Part shown: positions 51,931 to 60,043 of the stretch, piece after piece | Layout: each line of letters starts with the position of its first letter | Position numbering within the stretch: the stretch's first letter is position 1 | Source: Cellulomonas sp. ACRRI | GTDB taxonomy: Bacteria; Actinomycetota; Actinomycetes; Actinomycetales; Cellulomonadaceae | Direction: 5' to 3' | Length of the DNA stretch: 64,000 bases | NCBI RefSeq assembly: GCF_022346185.1 | Contig: NZ_JAKRMS010000002.1 | Coordinates: 1 to 64,000, forward strand | Program-made: the position numbers and the translations under genes | The notes under the pieces: generated by a model | The model's input: only the letters and a program-made list of their open reading frames with translations | What the model was told of the DNA's origin: nothing | Databases searched by the model: none

Positions 51931-53187
51931 TCAGTCGTCCAGCGCGGCCTGGACGGCGGCCTGCGCCTGCGCCAGCAGGTCGTCGACCGGCTCGCCGGCC
52001 ATCGCGCGCTGGGTCAGGTCGTCGACGGCGGTCAGCACGTCGGTGCTGTTCACCACGCCGGGCAGCAGCGGGCGGCCGAGCTCGGCCTGCTCCGTGAGCG
52101 CGGCCACGACCGGGTTCTCGTCCACCTCGTCGGCGGCGATGTCGGTGCGCAGCGGGGGCCAGCCCGAGCCGAGCGCCCAGGCGACCGACTCCTCGCGGGA
52201 GAGGAAGAAGGAGAAGAACTCCTCCGCGGCCTCCTGCTGGGCCTGGTCGGCCTGCCGGGTCAGCGCCATGGAGACCCCGATGGCGGACGCCGCCTGGTCC
52301 GCGGGGCCGGCGGGGACCGGCGCGATGCCGTAGTCGACGCCGTTCTCCTCGGAGACGGTCGCCATCCACGGGCCGCCGATGTACATCGCGACGCGACCGC
52401 TGCTGAACAGGCCGTCGCCGGTCACGCCGTCGACGCCGGTCGGGCTGATCGCCCCGGCGGTGACGGCGTCGTGCCAGAACTCGAGCGTCTCCGCGTTCTC
52501 GGGCGAGTCGACGACGGCCCGGCCGTCCTCGACGATCGCGCCGCCGTTGCCGTAGAACAGCGTCGGCCACACGCCGTTGCCGACGGTGGCGTGGTCGGCG
52601 AGCGCGAGGCCGTACTGCTCGGGGGTGCCGTCGCCGTTCTCGTCGACGGTCAGCGCCTGCGCGGCGGCGACCCACTCGTCCCACGTCGTCGGCACCGCGA
52701 CGCCCGCGGCGTCGAACAGGGCCTTGTTGTAGAACATCGTCAGCGGCACGAAGCCGGTCGGGACGCCGTAGGCGGTGCCGTCGACGGTCACCATGTCCAG
52801 GGCCCCGGGGTTCAGGTCGGGCGTCGACTCGTCGTCGGCGTAGAAGTCGTCCAGCTCGACGAACGCGCCGCGGTCGGCGTAGACCGGCAGCCGCTCGGCC
52901 GGCATCGCGACGATCTCCGGGCCGTTGTCCGCCGACAGCGCCGGCAGGAACGTGTCGTCGATGACGTCCCAGGGGTTCACCTGGGTGGTGATCGTGATCT
53001 CGCCGTCGTGCGCGGCGTTGAAGTCGTCGACGATCTGCTCGAGCACGTCGCCGTCGGCCTCGGTGTACCCGTGCCAGAAGGTGAGCTCGACGGGGCCGTC
53101 GGAGTCGGAGGAGCCGCCGCCGGAGCAGGCGGCGAGGGTGAGCGCCAGGCAGACCGGCGCGACGACGAGGGCGGGGATGCGCTTCAT
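51931..53187 (-). CDS. Extracellular sugar-binding lipoprotein of a CUT1 ABC transporter
   Basis: A 418-residue solute-binding protein. The signal peptide ends in lipobox LAAC at Cys21. VELTFWHGYTEADGDVLEQIVDDFNAAH is the standard start of family 1 binding proteins, and GDGLFSSGRVAMYIGGPWMA and GVSMALTRQADQAQQEAAEEFFSFFLS are later landmarks. It should deliver an oligosaccharide to the two downstream permeases. The promoter carries tandem LacI-type operators. Confidence 0.93.
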   Translation of the reverse strand: MKRIPALVVAPVCLALTLAACSGGGSSDSDGPVELTFWHGYTEADGDVLEQIVDDFNAAHDGEITITTQVNPWDVIDDTFLPALSADNGPEIVAMPAERLPVYADRGAFVELDDFYADDESTPDLNPGALDMVTVDGTAYGVPTGFVPLTMFYNKALFDAAGVAVPTTWDEWVAAAQALTVDENGDGTPEQYGLALADHATVGNGVWPTLFYGNGGAIVEDGRAVVDSPENAETLEFWHDAVTAGAISPTGVDGVTGDGLFSSGRVAMYIGGPWMATVSEENGVDYGIAPVPAGPADQAASAIGVSMALTRQADQAQQEAAEEFFSFFLSREESVAWALGSGWPPLRTDIAADEVDENPVVAALTEQAELGRPLLPGVVNSTDVLTAVDDLTQRAMAGEPVDDLLAQAQAAVQAALDD

Positions 53188-53212
53188 TGCGTGGAGTCCT
53201 TTCGGGAGAGCC

Positions 53213-53242
53213 CGCATACAACGTTGTAAGACAACGTTGTAA
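53213..53242 (-). promoter_or_regulatory. Promoter with tandem LacI-type operators for the sugar operon
   Basis: Two palindromes, TACAACGTTGTA (53217-53228) and ACAACGTTGT (53231-53240), have centres 13 bases apart. On the minus strand a plausible -35 TTACAA (53242-53237) and -10 TATGCG (53218-53213) stand 18 bases apart, and both operators lie within this promoter. A LacI-family dimer bound here would block RNA polymerase. Confidence 0.75.
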
Positions 53243-53355
53243 GTGGGATCTTCGGGGGCGCGGCCGGGGCGTGTCAACCCGGGGCGCGGGTGAGCGGCGG
53301 GGCGCGGGACCGCCCGCGGCCGGACCCGTCCCGGGCCGCGCCGCGGAGCCGCCGG

Positions 53356-54393
53356 TCAGCCGCCCGTGGACTCCCGGACCACGAGCCGGAAGTCGGGCGC
53401 GAGGACGCGCGGCTCGAGCTCGCCGCGCGCGCGGTCGTCGATGCGCTCGCGGAGCAGCCGCACCGCCTCGCGCGCGATGTCGTGCCGCCCGGGCTCGACG
53501 GTCGTCAGGCTCGGGTACGTGTACCGGCCGTCGGCCACGTCGTCGAACCCGACCAGCGCGACGTCCCCCGGCACGGCGACGGCCCGCTCCTGGAGCGAGC
53601 GCAGCGCGCCGAGCGCGAGGTCGTCGTTCATGGCGAACACGGCGTCCATCCGCACGCCCGCGTCCAGCACCCGCGCCATCGCCTCGGCCCCGCTCCTGCG
53701 GTCCCAGGTCTCCACCGGCACCACCAGCGCGTCGTCCACCGCGAGGCCGGCGTCCTCGATCGCGGCCCGGTAGCCGGCGTACCGCAGCGCCGCGACCCCG
53801 GTGCGCTCGGTCGCGTGCGCGCCGAGCAGCATGACGCGCCGCCGCCCGAGCCCGAGCAGGTGCGCCGTCGCGGCGCGGGCCGCCTCCGCGTGCCGCATGG
53901 TCACGTGGTCCACCGGCCCGGCGAACAGCGGCTCGCCCAGCACCACCAGCGGGCGGCCCGCCGGGTCCGGGACCGCGTCCTCGTGCGTCAGCCCGAGCGG
54001 GGCCAACAGCAGGCCGTCCGTCAGCGACAGCCGGGGGTTGCGCAGCGCCTCGAGCTCCCGCTCCCGCAGCCCGCCGGTCTGCTCGACCAGGACGACCAGG
54101 TCCTGCTCGGCGGCGACCCGGATCACCTCGTCCGCGAGCTGCGCGAAGAACGCCTGGCTCAGCTCCGGGACCGCCAGGCCGATCACGCCGCTGCGGCCGA
54201 GCCGCAGGTTCCGGGCGGCCAGGTTCGGCCGGTAGCCCACCTGCTCGACCGCGGCGAGGACCCTGGCGCGCGTCGACTCCCGCACCTGCGGGTGGTCGTT
54301 GAGCACGTTGGACACCGTCTTGAACGACACGCCCGCGAGCTGCGCGACGTCGCGCAGCGTCGGGGCGGCCCTGCCCTCGGGTTCGATCGCCAC
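53356..54393 (-). CDS. LacI-family transcriptional regulator of the sugar operon
   Basis: A 345-residue repressor. The N-terminal helix-turn-helix is LRDVAQLAGVSFKTVSNVLNDHPQV, followed by the hinge helix NLAARNLRLG. The sugar-binding core contains IGLAVPELSQAFFAQLADEV and VALVGFDDVADGRYTYPSLTTV. The gene is next to the operon whose promoter carries ACAACGTTGT sites, and a similar site lies before its own start, so it probably regulates both. Confidence 0.93.
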   Translation of the reverse strand: MAIEPEGRAAPTLRDVAQLAGVSFKTVSNVLNDHPQVRESTRARVLAAVEQVGYRPNLAARNLRLGRSGVIGLAVPELSQAFFAQLADEVIRVAAEQDLVVLVEQTGGLRERELEALRNPRLSLTDGLLLAPLGLTHEDAVPDPAGRPLVVLGEPLFAGPVDHVTMRHAEAARAATAHLLGLGRRRVMLLGAHATERTGVAALRYAGYRAAIEDAGLAVDDALVVPVETWDRRSGAEAMARVLDAGVRMDAVFAMNDDLALGALRSLQERAVAVPGDVALVGFDDVADGRYTYPSLTTVEPGRHDIAREAVRLLRERIDDRARGELEPRVLAPDFRLVVRESTGG

Positions 54394-54403
54394 GGGCCGA
54401 GGT

Positions 54404-54415
54404 TACAACGTTGCA
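54404..54415. promoter_or_regulatory. LacI-type operator near the regulator's own start
   Basis: TACAACGTTGCA differs from the tandem operators at one position of the ACAACGTTGT core and lies about 11 bases upstream of the GTG start of the lacI-type gene. This suggests autoregulation. Confidence 0.6.
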
Positions 54416-54442
54416 ACGCCGCACGGGGCCCGACTCCCCCGC

Positions 54443-55186
54443 TCACGCGGGCCGGTCGAGCGCCCCCCGCACGATGCTGTCCCCGGAGTGCGCCGGGTCG
54501 CCGTCGAACGGCTCGGCCGACACGTCGACCACGGGGAACTCGTCCAGGTCCAGGCCGGGCGGGACGGCGAACCTGCCCTCGTCGCCGTCGAGCGCCCCGA
54601 GGCTGACCAGCCGCGTCGCGTCCTGGTCCAGCAGCCACACCGCGCGGAAGCCGTCCTCCTCGGTCCGGGACACCCGCACCACCAGCGTGCGCGTCCCGTC
54701 CGCGCCCTCCTCGAGCCACGCGTCCCCGGACGCCGTCCAGCCGGGCAGCGGGTCGAGCCGCGCCTCCGCGACCACCGTCTCCGTGGGCCGCTGGCCGGCC
54801 GCGACCACGGCGCCGCCACCGACCGCGCCGACCACTAGGCCCGCGGCCACCGCGAGCAGCCACCGGCCGCGGGAGCGGCCGGCCGAGGCGCCGCCGCCCG
54901 GACGCGCCGGCCGGGTCCCGTCCTGCGGCCCGGCCGAGGCGGCGCCGGCCGGGCCGGGCCGCACGTCCGGGGCCAGGCCGAGCTCGGCGCTGATCCGCTC
55001 CCACACGGCGTCGGGCGCGGGCACGAGCGCCTCGCCGACCCCGGCGCGCGCGGAGGCCGCCGTCGAGCGCAGGACCGCCAGCTCGCGGGCGCACCGGTCG
55101 CACTCCGCGAGGTGCCGCCGCTCCGCCGGGGTCGCGGGCTCGCCGACCGCGTGCAGGGCGAGGGCGTCAGACCCGAGGTGCGGCAC
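54443..55186 (-). CDS. Zinc-finger anti-sigma factor, RskA family
   Basis: A 247-residue transmembrane anti-sigma factor. The cytoplasmic ZAS motif is H25-x3-C29-x2-C32. One membrane helix lies at about 108-130. The extracytoplasmic RskA domain follows, with RTLVVRVSRTEEDGFRAVWLLDQDATRLVSLGALDGDEGRFAVPPGLDL. It overlaps the sigma gene by 20 bases and should hold it inactive until proteolysis. Confidence 0.92.
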   Translation of the reverse strand: MPHLGSDALALHAVGEPATPAERRHLAECDRCARELAVLRSTAASARAGVGEALVPAPDAVWERISAELGLAPDVRPGPAGAASAGPQDGTRPARPGGGASAGRSRGRWLLAVAAGLVVGAVGGGAVVAAGQRPTETVVAEARLDPLPGWTASGDAWLEEGADGTRTLVVRVSRTEEDGFRAVWLLDQDATRLVSLGALDGDEGRFAVPPGLDLDEFPVVDVSAEPFDGDPAHSGDSIVRGALDRPA

Positions 55187-55823
55187 CGTCCCTCACCTCC
55201 TCCAGCCGGTCGCGCAGCCGCAGCAGGCTACGTCGGATGTGGCTCTTCACGGTGCCGAGCGGCAGGTCGAGCCGCCGGGCGATCTCGTCGTGCGTGAGGT
55301 CCCCGTAGAAGGCGAGGGCCAGGATCGTGCGCTGGGGCTCGCCCAGCTGCTCGAGCTCGTCGACGACCGTCACCCGCTCGGCGACCGACGCGACGTCCGG
55401 GACCTCCGCCCGCTCCGCGCGCTGCGCGAGCGCGTGCAGGTCGCGGACGTCGCGGCTGCGCCGGGAGAGCGCGTCCGTGACCGCGTGGCGGGTGATGCCG
55501 GTGAGCCAGCCGCGCAGCGCCCCCCGGTCCGCGCGGTAGCCGGAGCGCCCGCGCCACGCCGAGACGAAGACCTGCTGGGTGACGTCCTCGGCGTCGGCCG
55601 CGGATCCCAGCGTGCGCAGGGCCAGCGTGTGCACGTAGGCCGCCCACCGGCGGTACGCCTCCGCGAGGGCGTGCTCGTCGCCGGCCTCGAAGGCGCGCGC
55701 GAGCGCCTCGTCGTCCCACTCGGGCGGTGGGCGCAGGTGCGCCACGGTCCTGGGCAGGGCGGTCCTCCTCGTCGGGCGGGGCGGCAGCCGTGGCGGCTGC
55801 GCCGCGATCTGCGGCGCGGTCAT
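55167..55823 (-). CDS. RNA polymerase sigma factor, SigK-like ECF
   Basis: A 218-residue sigma factor. Region 2 is ARAFEAGDEHALAEAYRRWAAYVHTLALRTLGSAADAEDVTQQVFVSAWRG. Region 4 is LGEPQRTILALAFYGDLTHDEIARRLDLPLGTVKSHIRRSLLRLRDRL. The N-terminal 40 residues are Pro/Arg-rich. It is followed by its RskA-type anti-sigma factor. The start overlaps the sortase stop (ATGA), so sortase, sigma and anti-sigma are cotranslated. Confidence 0.93.
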   Translation of the reverse strand: MTAPQIAAQPPRLPPRPTRRTALPRTVAHLRPPPEWDDEALARAFEAGDEHALAEAYRRWAAYVHTLALRTLGSAADAEDVTQQVFVSAWRGRSGYRADRGALRGWLTGITRHAVTDALSRRSRDVRDLHALAQRAERAEVPDVASVAERVTVVDELEQLGEPQRTILALAFYGDLTHDEIARRLDLPLGTVKSHIRRSLLRLRDRLEEVRDGAAPRV

Positions 55824-56497
55824 CCCGCGTCCGCGGGGGTGGCGGTGACCAGCACGTTGTCGCGGTAGTGCCGGGTGGCGCGGTCGAAGGTGCCGCCGCA
55901 GGTCACGAGCGCCAGCCGGGGCGGGCCGTCGCGGGTGAACACGTCGGGCCAGCGCGCCTCGCTCTTGGGGAACCGGGTCACCGCGTCCACGACGTACGCG
56001 CGCGTGCTGCCGTCGGCCAGCACGACCTGGACCTCGTCGCCGGGGACGACGTCGACGAGCCGGACGAACGGCCCGGTCCCGGCCGAGGCGACGGAGTCCA
56101 CGTGGGCCGCGACCACGGTGGTGCCGGCGGCGTCGCCCGGGTCGGCCCCGAACCGGTACCACCCGCCGCGCTCCGCCAGCGGGGGGATCTCCATCTGCCC
56201 GTCCTCGGCCACCCCCACCGGATCCACCGGCACGTCGATCGACCGGGCGGGCACGACGACCCGCACCGGCGCGGTGCGGGTCTCCACCGGCGGCGGCGGG
56301 GTCGCCGGCACCACGGGGACCGCGGGCGGGGCCGGCGCGGCCGGGCCCGTGGTCGCCGGGGCCGAGGTCGGGGCGCCGTCCGGGGACGGCACGCCGGTCG
56401 GGGCCGGCGTGCAGGCCGCGAGGACGGCGACCAGGACGGCGAGCGGCCCGGCCACGCCGAGGGGGGCGCGACGTGGCCGGGGGTCGTGGTGCGTCAC
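55820..56497 (-). CDS. Class F sortase
   Basis: A 225-residue sortase of the actinobacterial class F. Residues 1-28 are a signal ending in lipobox LAAC (Cys29), so it is probably a lipoprotein. A Pro/Ala/Thr linker leads to the catalytic domain. His132 is in VVAAHVDS, Cys200 in LALVTCGG and Arg212 in HYRDN. It should process or attach surface proteins, and the DUF4397 protein encoded directly upstream is the obvious candidate partner. Confidence 0.9.
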   Translation of the reverse strand: MTHHDPRPRRAPLGVAGPLAVLVAVLAACTPAPTGVPSPDGAPTSAPATTGPAAPAPPAVPVVPATPPPPVETRTAPVRVVVPARSIDVPVDPVGVAEDGQMEIPPLAERGGWYRFGADPGDAAGTTVVAAHVDSVASAGTGPFVRLVDVVPGDEVQVVLADGSTRAYVVDAVTRFPKSEARWPDVFTRDGPPRLALVTCGGTFDRATRHYRDNVLVTATPADAG

Positions 56498-56515
56498 GGG
56501 GGGCTCCAGTGGTCC

Positions 56516-56552
56516 GGGGCGCGGCCGGCCTCTGCTCGACCGGCCGCGCCCC
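56516..56552 (-). promoter_or_regulatory. Perfect hairpin between the DUF4397 and sortase genes
   Basis: GGGGCGCGGCCGG (56516-56528) and CCGGCCGCGCCCC (56540-56552) pair perfectly over 13 bases. It lies 12 bases after the DUF4397 stop and may reduce read-through into the sortase and sigma genes. Confidence 0.7.
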
Positions 56553-56564
56553 CGGGTCCAGGGG

Positions 56565-57395
56565 TCAGCGCCGCTGGGCGGCCGTCCGACGGGTGGTCAG
56601 AGCGACGGCACCGAGTGCGCCGACGAGCGCCGCCGCCGCGATCCACGGTGCCGGCGAGCCACCCTCGTCGGCCAGGCCGAGCTCGCCGGAGGGCACACCG
56701 CCCGGCGCCGAGTGCAGCCCGTCGATCGTCTGCACCGCCAGCTGCAGGTTGCCGGCCTCGAGGGAGCCCCAGGCGTACACGATCGTGTCCGCGCCCTCCG
56801 CGATCGTGAGGTCGGTCGGGCCGATCACCGGGTCGGTCGTCCCGGTCGCGGCGACGGCCGCCGAGACGGTGCCGGCCGGGACGGTCAGCGTCTGCTCGTC
56901 CGGGTTCGACAGGTTCGTGACCACGGCGCTGCCGTTGGCCAGCACGTCGACCGCCGGAGCAGCCGCGGTGTGCCGCACCGTCAGCCGGCCCTGCCCCGCC
57001 GGGACCTCCGACAGGTCGTTGGTGAAGAGGGTCGCCGTCGGGCTGCCGGCCGCGTCCAGGTGGGCGACGGCCGTGTAGCTCGCCCCGGCGTCCAGGGTGA
57101 GGTCGACCGGGCCGATGGCCGGCTGGCTCGCGTCGGCGGCGTCGGCCGCGGTGATCGCGACCGTGTGCGCGCCGGCGGGCAGGTCCAGCGGGCCCGCGAG
57201 GGTGCCGGGCGCGAAGTCGTCCAGCGTGCGCTGGCCGTCGACCCACACGTCGACGGTCAGGTCGGGCACACCGTGCAGCACGGACAGGGACGCGGTCCCG
57301 GACGTGGCGGCGGTGGCGGGCATCGCGGTCGCGAGGGCGACCAGGGCCGCGGCGGCGACGCCGGCCGACCCGATGACGAACGGACGGTGCTGCAT
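56565..57395 (-). CDS. DUF4397 domain cell-surface protein
   Basis: A 276-residue exported protein. The signal peptide (about 1-30) ends at ATAAT. Two DUF4397 repeats follow, beginning SLSVLHGVPDLTVDVWVDGQRTL and RLTVRHTAAAPAVDVLANG. A C-terminal hydrophobic helix (PWIAAAALVGALGAVALTT) and a basic RRTAAQRR tail look like a wall-sorting or membrane anchor. No LPXTG is present; SGELGLADEGGSPAP precedes the helix. It is the first gene of the sortase and sigma operon. Confidence 0.88.
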   Translation of the reverse strand: MQHRPFVIGSAGVAAAALVALATAMPATAATSGTASLSVLHGVPDLTVDVWVDGQRTLDDFAPGTLAGPLDLPAGAHTVAITAADAADASQPAIGPVDLTLDAGASYTAVAHLDAAGSPTATLFTNDLSEVPAGQGRLTVRHTAAAPAVDVLANGSAVVTNLSNPDEQTLTVPAGTVSAAVAATGTTDPVIGPTDLTIAEGADTIVYAWGSLEAGNLQLAVQTIDGLHSAPGGVPSGELGLADEGGSPAPWIAAAALVGALGAVALTTRRTAAQRR

Positions 57396-57495
57396 GCGAA
57401 CTCCTCTGTCCGGTCCCCCCGGAGGGGGCAGGTGCACTGACACCCCCACTACGACCTGGACAGGCCGCACGGATGCAGCGGCGCACAAGAAGTTC

Positions 57496-58398
57496 TCAGG
57501 CGTCCACCTCCCGGGTGAACCCGAGCACCGCCGCCGCGAGCTCCTCCGGCGCCTCGAGGGCGACGTGGTGCCCGACGCCGTCGAGCAGGACCGAGGCCAC
57601 CCGACCCCGCACGACGTGCCCCAGGGTCGCGGCCGTGAACGGCCCCCCCGACCCGCCGACCGCCAGGGCGGGCACCGTGAGCGGGTGGGCCGCCGCCAGC
57701 TCCCGGAGCTCCTCGCCCTCCGTGAGCACCGACCGGTACAGGCCGGCGGCGCCGCGCCAGCCGCCGGGTCGAGCGTAGGTGCGGGCCAGCTCGTCGACGT
57801 CCTGCCCGGTGACGGCGCCGGGCACCGCGGTCATCGTCGGGAACGCCCAGGTGCCCAGGAGCTCGCGCTCCCGCCCGGCGAGCAGCAGCTCCGGGATCCC
57901 CGGGGCCGCGAGCGCGCCCAGGTGCCAGGACCCGCCGCGGGTCACGTCGGCGAACGCCTCGAGCCCGAACCCGGCGAGGCCCATCTCCACGGCGACGAGG
58001 CTCGCCACGTCCTCCGGGTGGCCCGTGGCCAGCCGCAGCACCGTGCCGCCCGCGACGTCCTGCCCCAGCAGGTGCACCGGCCCGAGGCCGAGGTGCGCGA
58101 CGAGCGCGTGCAGGTCCTCGGCGGCGACCGCGCTGCCGAAGTCGTCTTCGGCGACCGCGGAGTCGCCGAAGCCCCGCAGGTCCACCGCGATCACCCGGTG
58201 CTCCGCCGCGAGCAGCGGGATGACCCGGTGGAACGCCCACCAGGACTCCGGGAAGCCGTGCACGAGCAGGACCGGCGACCCCCCGGCACCGGCGGTGACG
58301 TAGTGCAGCGTCGTGCCGTTGACGTCGGCGCGGTGGTGCCGGACCCCGGCGACGTCGGCGGGCGCGGTGGGTGCGGTGGGTGCGGTGGTGTCGGACAT
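57496..58398 (-). CDS. Alpha/beta hydrolase, epoxide-hydrolase/dehalogenase type
   Basis: A 300-residue hydrolase. The oxyanion motif is [10 protein letters not shown] (47-56) and the nucleophile elbow GQDVAGG places Asp114 as nucleophile, as in epoxide hydrolases and haloalkane dehalogenases. The catalytic His is in [22 protein letters not shown] precedes ATG 58398. It is divergent from a MarR gene, which probably regulates it. Confidence 0.88.
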   Translation of the reverse strand: MSDTTAPTAPTAPADVAGVRHHRADVNGTTLHYVTAGAGGSPVLLVHGFPESWWAFHRVIPLLAAEHRVIAVDLRGFGDSAVAEDDFGSAVAAEDLHALVAHLGLGPVHLLGQDVAGGTVLRLATGHPEDVASLVAVEMGLAGFGLEAFADVTRGGSWHLGALAAPGIPELLLAGRERELLGTWAFPTMTAVPGAVTGQDVDELARTYARPGGWRGAAGLYRSVLTEGEELRELAAAHPLTVPALAVGGSGGPFTAATLGHVVRGRVASVLLDGVGHHVALEAPEELAAAVLGFTREVDA

Positions 58399-58412
58399 GG
58401 CGACCTCCTGGT

Positions 58413-58456
58413 TGACAACGTGGTTGTCAGACTGCAACTGCGCAACCCGGTTGTCA
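58413..58456. promoter_or_regulatory. Probable MarR operator pair between the hydrolase and regulator genes
   Basis: TGACAAC-GTG-GTTGTCA (58413-58429) is a perfect 17-base palindrome and CAACC-C-GGTTG (58443-58453) is a related half-strength palindrome, extended on its right as GGTTGTCA. They lie between the divergent hydrolase and MarR starts. Confidence 0.7.
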
Positions 58457-58486
58457 AGGTGCCGTCCCCGGCCTACGCTGGTGGCC

Positions 58487-58942
58487 GTGCCCCAACCGAC
58501 ACCCGGAGTCCGGCTCGCCCGGCTGCTGCTCGGGGCGTTCGAGGAGATGGTCGACGACGTCGTCGGGCACCTCGCGGCGCACGGGCACCCCGGCGTGACC
58601 GCGAACCTCGAGTTCGCGCTCGCCGCCGTCGCGGGGGGGGCGGACAGCGCCTCCGCCCTCGGCCGCGCCCTGGGGACCACCCGCCAGGCGGCGGCGAAGA
58701 CGGTCGCGACGCTCGAGCAGCTCGGCTACGTCGAGCGGGCGGACGACCCGGACGACGCGCGGCTCAAGCGCCTGCGGGTGACCCCGCGCGGCGAGGAGAT
58801 GTCCGCGATCGGCGCCGCGCGGTTCGACGCGCTGCGGGACCGGTGGGCCGCGCGGCTGGAGCCGGGGGCGGCCGAGGCCGCCGAGGTGGCGTTGGGGCTG
58901 CTCGTGCCCCCGCGGCCCGACCCGGGCACCCGCACGCCCTGA
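58487..58942 (+). CDS. MarR-family transcriptional regulator
   Basis: A 151-residue winged-helix regulator. The DNA-binding part is [51 protein letters not shown], with the Asp-Arg wing typical of MarR. TACGCT (58474-58479) lies seven bases before the GTG, so it is probably leaderless. It should repress itself and the divergent hydrolase gene through the palindromes between them. Confidence 0.92.
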   Translation: MPQPTPGVRLARLLLGAFEEMVDDVVGHLAAHGHPGVTANLEFALAAVAGGADSASALGRALGTTRQAAAKTVATLEQLGYVERADDPDDARLKRLRVTPRGEEMSAIGAARFDALRDRWAARLEPGAAEAAEVALGLLVPPRPDPGTRTP

Positions 58943-59277
58943 CCGCCGCGGCGGTCCGGGCGCGGAACGGTCACGCGACCACCGCGCGGCGGCTGCAGGG
59001 GTCGTGCGTCGGCGTGAGGATGACGAGATGCACTCAACTTGAGAAATCCGAGCCGAAAGTGAGAATCGGCGCTCAGGCCGGGCGTGGAGCAACGGCGGGG
59101 CGTGGGTCCACCATGCACCGCCGCGCGCGGAGGTCGTATGACCAGGAGATGCCCGGAGGCGGTCAGTCGGCGGCTTCCTTCGTCGAGGTCCAGATCCAGC
59201 GCGTGACCGCTTCGCGCAGCGATGCACGCACGTCGGCGGGTTGGGCCGTGCCGTCCTCCACCGCTCGCCAGGTGCCG

Positions 59278-59547
59278 ATGGCCGAGGTGCTCGAAGGCCA
59301 GCAGCACGCCCTGGACGACGCCGGCTGGACCGACTTCCAAGAGATGGGTTCACACCTCGTCGCTCGCGCCTACGAGGGAGATTTCGTCGGCCAGCGCATT
59401 CCTGACGATCTGCGACCCAAGCAGCGCCGAGGGTGGAGGGCGGTGTGGACCGCAGAGCTCGCTTTCGGACCGGTCCCGGTCGTGATCAGCCAACTGCACC
59501 TGATCGTGACGGCGGTCGCCGACATCGGTTCGCTGCTGCCCTGGTGA
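59278..59547 (+). CDS. Hypothetical protein, possible fragment (89 aa)
   Basis: A frame from ATG 59278 with coding-like codon choice, although it uses more A/T-ending codons than neighbouring genes. It reads MAEVLEGQQHALDDAGW and later VWTAELAFGPVPVVIS. The same frame is open upstream to ATG 59113. No ribosome binding site or family is recognised. It may be the remains of a transferred gene. Confidence 0.3.
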   Translation: MAEVLEGQQHALDDAGWTDFQEMGSHLVARAYEGDFVGQRIPDDLRPKQRRGWRAVWTAELAFGPVPVVISQLHLIVTAVADIGSLLPW

Positions 59548-59610
59548 ACGCGCATCGGTCGGTCCATTCGACGGGCTCGCCTCGAACGGTTCGGGGACAG
59601 CGCTACCTCA

Positions 59611-59991
59611 TCAACCGATCGGCGTCGCTGCGGCCGAAGCTCCCTCGGCGCCAGGCGCGGTGTTCGCGATCCCGTACGGCACGAGCACGCTCGCGACAAC
59701 GCTGCGTGCCGGCTCCAGGTGGGTCATCTGGTCGTCGAAGTAGATGTGCGGTCGCAAGACCGCTAGGACGTCGGCCTTGCGGACGTTGCCGAGGAAGAAC
59801 GCGTCGTTGACCTGGACGTCCCACGACCTGAGCGTCTCCACCGCGCGCTCATGAGCCGGCGCCTGCCGGGCCGTCACCAAGGCGAGTCGGACTCGCGGCT
59901 TATAGCCGGCCGCCTGCTCGTGGCGGGCGAGCTCCGCCTTCTGGATCCGGCCGAGCGCGGGTGTGGCCTCGTCGCGCGACCCGCGGATTTC
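59611..59991 (-). pseudogene. 5'-truncated cytosolic 5'-nucleotidase remnant
   Basis: The frame reads GRIQKAELARHEQAAGYKP, then VRLALVTARQAPAHERAVETL, then VNDAFFLGNVRKADVLAVLRPHIYFDDQMTHLEPA. This is the C-terminal third of the 5'-nucleotidase (PF06189-type) family, including its VTAR-APAHER and FFDDQ-like motifs. In-frame TGA (complement of 59992-59994) stops it upstream and the N-terminal two thirds with the catalytic Asp motif are absent. It ends where the IS-like sequence begins, so an insertion or deletion probably removed the rest. Confidence 0.7.
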
Positions 59992-60043
59992 TCACGAAAC
60001 GGTCTGAAATCTCACGCTCGGCCGATCGCCACAGAGCGCGCCC

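Larger units (their letters stand above)
58943..60043. other. Decayed region with atypical composition and IS-like end sequences
   Basis: This 1.1 kb stretch has clearly lower GC than its flanks. It contains CTCAACTTGAG (59033-59043, a palindrome) running into TTGAGAAATCCGAG. Near the other end the inverted match CGGATTTCTC (59984-59993) is followed by GAAATCTCACGC. This resembles terminal sequences of an insertion element whose transposase is gone. On the minus strand a coding-like fragment ends at 59163 (TWRAVEDGTAQPADVRAS, then a Trp-rich end). No intact known gene is present besides the fragments listed separately. Confidence 0.5.

Noticed and set aside
59113-59547. A 144-residue gene starting at ATG 59113
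   Set aside because: The first 55 codons look non-coding and lack a ribosome binding site; only the later part from 59278 has coding-like codon use, so it is listed there at low confidence.
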